7,113 nt of DNA from NCBI GenBank assembly GCA_018817905.1, contig JAHISS010000139.1, positions 1 through 7,113 on the forward strand, in the 5' to 3' direction. Position numbers and translations under genes: made by a program. How positions within the stretch are numbered: position 1 is the stretch's first letter; every line of letters begins with the position of its first letter. Below, piece by piece: positions 5,023 to 7,113 of this stretch. The stretch comes from Nanobdellota archaeon (GTDB lineage Archaea > Nanobdellota > Nanobdellia > Pacearchaeales > GW2011-AR1). The notes under the pieces are model-generated. The model was not told the DNA's origin, searched no databases, and was given only the letters and a program-made list of their open reading frames with translations.

Positions 5023-5397
5023 ATGCGCAAGTTAAGTAAAACAAAAATAAAGGAAAGAACTAGAAGAAAAACTAATCCTGTTCTAGTTGAGACACTTCAA
5101 GCAGCAATAAAAAATCCAGCTTGGACTGACGTGGCAAAACTTCTCTCAGGCCCGACAAGAAAACAAACTTCTAAAAATCTTTTCGAAATAGACAAAGAAA
5201 CAACAGCTGGCGACACAGTAATAATCGTAGGAAAAGTCCTAAGCAAAGGCGAGCTGACAAAAAAAGTCAGAATCTGCGCATTGGCAATTTCAGAAAAAGC
5301 ACAAGAAAAACTCAAGCCAACAAAATCAGAAATCGTTTCAATTCTTAAAGAAATAACTAAAAACAAGAAAGCCGAAGGAGTGAGGATTCTACGATGA
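5023..5397 (+). CDS. rpl18e: Large-subunit ribosomal protein eL18 (L18e)
   Basis: This 124-aa protein is a component of the archaeal 50S subunit and is absent from bacteria, which anchors the archaeal assignment. The family pattern is clear: a basic N-terminus with KTNP at about 16-19, an amphipathic helix (LVETLQAAIK), NPAWTDVAKLL, then GDTVIIVGKVLSKGEL with KKVRICALAIS (about 63-90), and a helical C-terminus ending EGVRILR. Length is normal for archaeal eL18. It is the first gene of a tightly packed operon, apparently leaderless, and its last codons overlap the next gene as ATGA (4 nt). In typical archaea uL13 follows directly; here an unrelated 85-aa gene comes between. Confidence 0.93.
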   Translation: MRKLSKTKIKERTRRKTNPVLVETLQAAIKNPAWTDVAKLLSGPTRKQTSKNLFEIDKETTAGDTVIIVGKVLSKGELTKKVRICALAISEKAQEKLKPTKSEIVSILKEITKNKKAEGVRILR

Positions 5398-5651
5398 TAG
5401 AAGATGTATTTTTTCAGAAAATGGATGCAATAAGAAATAAAATTTCAGAAGCAATGAGAACTTATCAGGAAAATCCTTCTCGGCAGAAAGGAAATGAATC
5501 AAGGCCAATTGCGAGTGCAATAATTATGGATCTAACTAAAATGCGTGCAACATTGGGCCCAGGTTCTTTACAACTCAAATATGATTACATTGAAGAGTAT
5601 CTTGCAAACGCAAACCGTTTACGCAATTTAACTTTAGGAGTTTTCGCCTAA
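5394..5651 (+). CDS. Hypothetical helical protein, 85 aa, in ribosomal operon
   Basis: I do not recognise this family. The ATG overlaps the eL18 stop (ATGA), with GGAG and GAGG (5377-5385) upstream as a ribosome site, and the stop codon TAATG shares one base with the uL13 start. This overlap on both sides argues that it is translated. The protein looks like two or three amphipathic helices: residues 1-25 (VFFQKMDAIRNKISEAMRTY), a polar hinge (ENPSRQKGNESRP), 38-53 (IASAIIMDLTKMRATL), then LGPGS and a final helix (LKYDYIEEYLANANRLRNL). There are no Cys, no membrane segment and no basic RNA-binding patch like its ribosomal neighbours, so it may be a structural or partner protein rather than a ribosome component. 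It is an insertion relative to the usual archaeal eL18-uL13-uS9 order. Confidence 0.8.
   Translation: MIEDVFFQKMDAIRNKISEAMRTYQENPSRQKGNESRPIASAIIMDLTKMRATLGPGSLQLKYDYIEEYLANANRLRNLTLGVFA
5636..5640 (+). promoter_or_regulatory. Shine-Dalgarno site for uL13
   Basis: AGGAG lies 10 nt before the uL13 ATG, inside the end of the preceding gene. Its presence shows that internal genes of this operon use SD-led initiation although the first gene appears leaderless. Confidence 0.6.
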
Positions 5652-6055
5652 TGACCACAAAAATAATAATCGACGCAGCTGAAGGAGCATTAGGCAGAAT
5701 AGCTGGCTTTGCAGCCAAGCAATCTCTGTTAGGAAAAGAAGTTGTAATTGTAAACTGCAATGATGCAATGATTACTGGCAGTCCAAGAACAACAATCGCG
5801 AAATACGCGCAAAAACGAGCGCGCGGCGGCTCAGCGCAAAAAGGTCCATACTTCCCAAAGTCGCCGGAAAGAATCATGAAACGAACAGTCCGAGGAATGC
5901 TTTCTTACAAACAAACAAGAGGAAGACAAGCCCTCAAAAGAATAATCTGCTACAACCAAACTCCAAGCGAGTTCGAAGACGCCGAGAAAATATCCATGAA
6001 AAGAGAAATAAAAGTAAAAGCAATTAAACTAAAGAAATTAAGCGAGGAATTATGA
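5651..6055 (+). CDS. rpl13: Large-subunit ribosomal protein uL13
   Basis: This 134-aa protein has the archaeal uL13 pattern: IIIDAAEGALGRIAGFAAKQ at the N-terminus, LLGKEVVIVNCNDAMITGSP (about 26-45), the basic RARGG..QKGPYFPKSPERI region, and the strongly conserved RTVRGMLSYKQTRGRQALKRI (about 78-98), then a basic helical C-terminus. It binds 23S rRNA early in large-subunit assembly. The start is fixed by the one-base overlap TAATG with the preceding gene and the AGGAG upstream. Its end, GAATTATGATG, overlaps the acyl-carrier-like gene. Length is slightly short but within the archaeal range, and nothing is broken. Confidence 0.94.
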   Translation: MTTKIIIDAAEGALGRIAGFAAKQSLLGKEVVIVNCNDAMITGSPRTTIAKYAQKRARGGSAQKGPYFPKSPERIMKRTVRGMLSYKQTRGRQALKRIICYNQTPSEFEDAEKISMKREIKVKAIKLKKLSEEL

Positions 6056-6471
6056 TGACAACACAACCAAGAACTTTAACAAGAGAAGAAATCTATAGGG
6101 GAGTTAGAGAATCAATTACAAAAGTTTTACCAAGTGTTGAGCCAGAAGAAGTCAGGGAAGAAATGAGATTATCTGAAGACTTGGGAGCAGAGTCCATAGA
6201 CCTTTTGGACATAACTATGTGGATTGAAAAAAATTTTGGTACAACACTTGATCTTCAAAGAATATTCCCTACAAAATGGTGGGGCCTTAATAATCTCTCA
6301 AATTACGATGGAGAAACTCTTAGGGATGGAGCTGTCAGTGCATTGAGAGCAACATATCCCCATGTAACTTTCCCAGCGCAAAGAAACTTAACATTGCCTG
6401 AAATCGAGAGAACAATCACAGTTCGCTCGCTTGTGAATTATGTAGAAACTAAATTAGGAGAAGAACAATGA
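6052..6471 (+). CDS. Acyl-carrier-protein-like protein in ribosomal operon
   Basis: This 139-aa protein carries the carrier-protein core in its first half. Helix I is REEIYRGVRESITKVLP, followed by LSEDLGAESIDLLDI and helix II MWIEKNFGTTLD. S48 in GAESID is where a 4'-phosphopantetheine arm would be attached, so it may carry acyl groups as thioesters. The second half has an insertion (about 70-118: RIFPTKWW, then a Gly/Asn loop and ATYPHVTFP) before the last helix, TVRSLVNYVETKL. From memory, bacterial carriers with LGAESIDLLD and this kind of insertion near FabF-type synthases are the best comparison. The gene overlaps uL13 and uS9 by ATGA on each side. GAGG at 6044-6047 serves either the ATG at 6052 or the better-spaced ATG at 6055. 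Its place between two ribosomal proteins is unusual, and substrate and partners are unknown. Confidence 0.85.
   Translation: MMTTQPRTLTREEIYRGVRESITKVLPSVEPEEVREEMRLSEDLGAESIDLLDITMWIEKNFGTTLDLQRIFPTKWWGLNNLSNYDGETLRDGAVSALRATYPHVTFPAQRNLTLPEIERTITVRSLVNYVETKLGEEQ
6456..6460 (+). promoter_or_regulatory. Shine-Dalgarno site for uS9
   Basis: AGGAG lies 7 nt before the uS9 ATG, within the last codons of the acyl-carrier-like gene, and supports coupled translation across the ATGA overlap. Confidence 0.6.
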
Positions 6472-6884
6472 AAACCCAACTTGAAAAAACAATCTTCGCA
6501 GGAAAGCGAAAAACAGCAGTTGCAAAACTAAGGATAAAACCAGGAACAGGAAAAATTTCTTTCAACTATCTTCCGCACGAAGAACTCGGGCTGTTCCACA
6601 GACTCGCGCTCTTAGAACCAATAAGAATTTATCAAAACGAACTTGGCGAAGAAGTAAAATACGATTTCATAATCAAGGCGCACAGTGGCGGAAAAGAATC
6701 GCAGATTCAAGCGGCGAGGCTGGCAATCGCCCGCGCACTGCTCGCAATAACCGGCTCCGACGTTTTGAAAAAGGCTTTCATAAAATACGACAGAAACATA
6801 ATTGTCCAAGATTCACGAAGAAAGGAAGCCTGCAAACCAGGCGACTCAAAGGCAAGAGCAAAAAGGCAGAAGAGCTTTAGGTAA
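6468..6884 (+). CDS. rps9: Small-subunit ribosomal protein uS9
   Basis: This 138-aa protein is a complete archaeal uS9: AGKRKTAVAKLRIKPGTGKI at 11-30, the conserved SGGKESQIQAARLAIARAL at 73-91, DRNIIVQDSRRKEACKPGDS, and the obligatory basic tail KARAKRQKSFR ending in the terminal Arg. In all ribosomes that tail reaches towards the P-site tRNA anticodon. The ATG overlaps the previous stop by 4 nt. In many archaea this gene is followed by rpoN (RNA polymerase subunit N), rpoK and rps2; here about 110 bp of non-coding sequence and a new promoter follow instead, so the operon appears to end with uS9. Confidence 0.95.
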   Translation: MKTQLEKTIFAGKRKTAVAKLRIKPGTGKISFNYLPHEELGLFHRLALLEPIRIYQNELGEEVKYDFIIKAHSGGKESQIQAARLAIARALLAITGSDVLKKAFIKYDRNIIVQDSRRKEACKPGDSKARAKRQKSFR

Positions 6885-6953
6885 TTACTAATTCATTTGT
6901 TACATCCTAAAATAGCAAAATTATTTTCCCACCAACTCTCGCCCCACCAAAGA

Positions 6954-6959
6954 TTTTTT
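6954..6959 (+). terminator. T-tract terminator after the ribosomal operon
   Basis: TTTTTT lies 70 nt after the uS9 stop and before the next promoter, the expected form and place for an archaeal intrinsic terminator. No hairpin is evident. Confidence 0.45.
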
Positions 6960-6995
6960 CAATTAATTACTATCAACTTGACCTCGCCAGTTAAC

Positions 6996-7003
6996 TTTAA
7001 ATG
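6996..7003 (+). promoter_or_regulatory. TATA box for the right-end gene
   Basis: TTTAAATG sits in the 14-nt block AGTTAACTTTAAAT (6989-7002), identical to the promoter block of the ribosomal operon. The 22-nt offset places the start of transcription near 7025, so this transcript would have a leader of about 27 nt with a Shine-Dalgarno sequence, unlike the leaderless genes. Confidence 0.6.
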
Positions 7004-7009
7004 AAGAAA

Positions 7010-7036
7010 CTTTCAGTTGTTAGAAACAACTGAAAG
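7010..7036 (+). promoter_or_regulatory. Perfect 12-bp inverted repeat at predicted start site
   Basis: CTTTCAGTTGTT (7010-7021) and AACAACTGAAAG (7025-7036) are exact inverted copies separated by AGA. The dyad centre at 7023 falls about where transcription should begin, and the right arm runs into the AGGAGG ribosome site. It could be an operator bound as DNA, or, if transcription starts further upstream, an RNA hairpin next to the ribosome site. Confidence 0.7.
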
Positions 7037-7040
7037 GAGG
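7035..7040 (+). promoter_or_regulatory. Shine-Dalgarno site for the right-end gene
   Basis: AGGAGG lies 11 nt before the ATG at 7052, a rather long spacer. Its first two bases belong to the right arm of the inverted repeat, which links the repeat to control of this gene. Confidence 0.6.
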
Positions 7041-7051
7041 CCTAAATCGAA

Positions 7052-7113
7052 ATGAAAGGAAACGTAAGTTTTTCTTTTGGGCCTATTGCTTTGATAAATA
7101 AGATAGATAAAAA
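7052..7113 (+). CDS. Unknown protein, 5' end only
   Basis: This partial gene runs off the right edge with 20 codons visible and no stop. The peptide starts MKGNVSFSFGPIALINKIDK. Too little is present to assign a family. The promoter, the Shine-Dalgarno site and the inverted repeat just upstream support a real, probably regulated gene. It takes the place after uS9 where many archaea have rpoN, but the visible sequence does not resemble the start of that protein, which carries a CxxC metal motif near its N-terminus. Confidence 0.55.
   Translation, partial: MKGNVSFSFGPIALINKIDK

Overview
The window looks like part of an AT-rich archaeal chromosome, most likely from a DPANN-type lineage (Woesearchaeota or Pacearchaeota-like; the lineage is inference). 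The archaeal assignment rests on the gene order eL18 (rpl18e), uL13, uS9, which is an archaeal ribosomal operon. It also rests on TTTAAATA-type TATA boxes placed 22 nt before ATG codons with no leader, and on an archaeal XerA-like recombinase. The cysteine-rich linker plus FG-GAP propeller surface protein is of a kind I associate from memory with DPANN genomes.

Layout, left to right. (1) 1-73 (-): the 5' end of a zinc-ribbon gene, possibly a transposase, with its own TATA box and the strongest Shine-Dalgarno (SD) sequence in the window. (2) 185-829 (+): a 214-aa soluble protein of unknown function. (3) 826-1820 (-): a HEPN/MNT toxin-antitoxin pair (HepT toxin, MntA adenylyltransferase antitoxin, 8-nt overlap). 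It is preceded on the same strand by a 52-aa conserved-looking small protein. (4) 1821-2231: a 411-bp gap that holds the promoters of the genes on both sides and a weak nested inverted-repeat structure. (5) 2232-3056 (+): a complete tyrosine recombinase, followed by an overlapping 36-aa ORF with one membrane segment. (6) 3160-3314: a G/T-rich spacer at whose right end the base-composition asymmetry of the strands reverses. (7) 3315-4898 (-): a membrane-anchored protein with a Cys-rich domain, seven FG-GAP blades and a dockerin-like calcium-binding tail. (8) 5023-6884 (+): a tightly overlapping five-gene operon, eL18 / unknown 85 aa / uL13 / acyl-carrier-protein-like / uS9. (9) 6885-7113: a T-tract, then a new promoter with a perfect 12-bp inverted repeat centred at the predicted transcription start, then the 5' end of an unknown gene.

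The most notable points are as follows. A bacterial-style acyl carrier protein, with its phosphopantetheine serine intact, sits between uL13 and uS9 and overlaps its neighbours by 4 nt on each side. A second non-ribosomal gene lies between eL18 and uL13. The HepT/MntA pair has every catalytic and target residue, including the tyrosine that MntA adenylylates. A palindrome lies on a predicted start site at the right end. Compositional skew reverses next to the Xer recombinase. First genes of transcripts mostly look leaderless, while genes inside the ribosomal operon have SD sequences, so two modes of translation initiation appear side by side.
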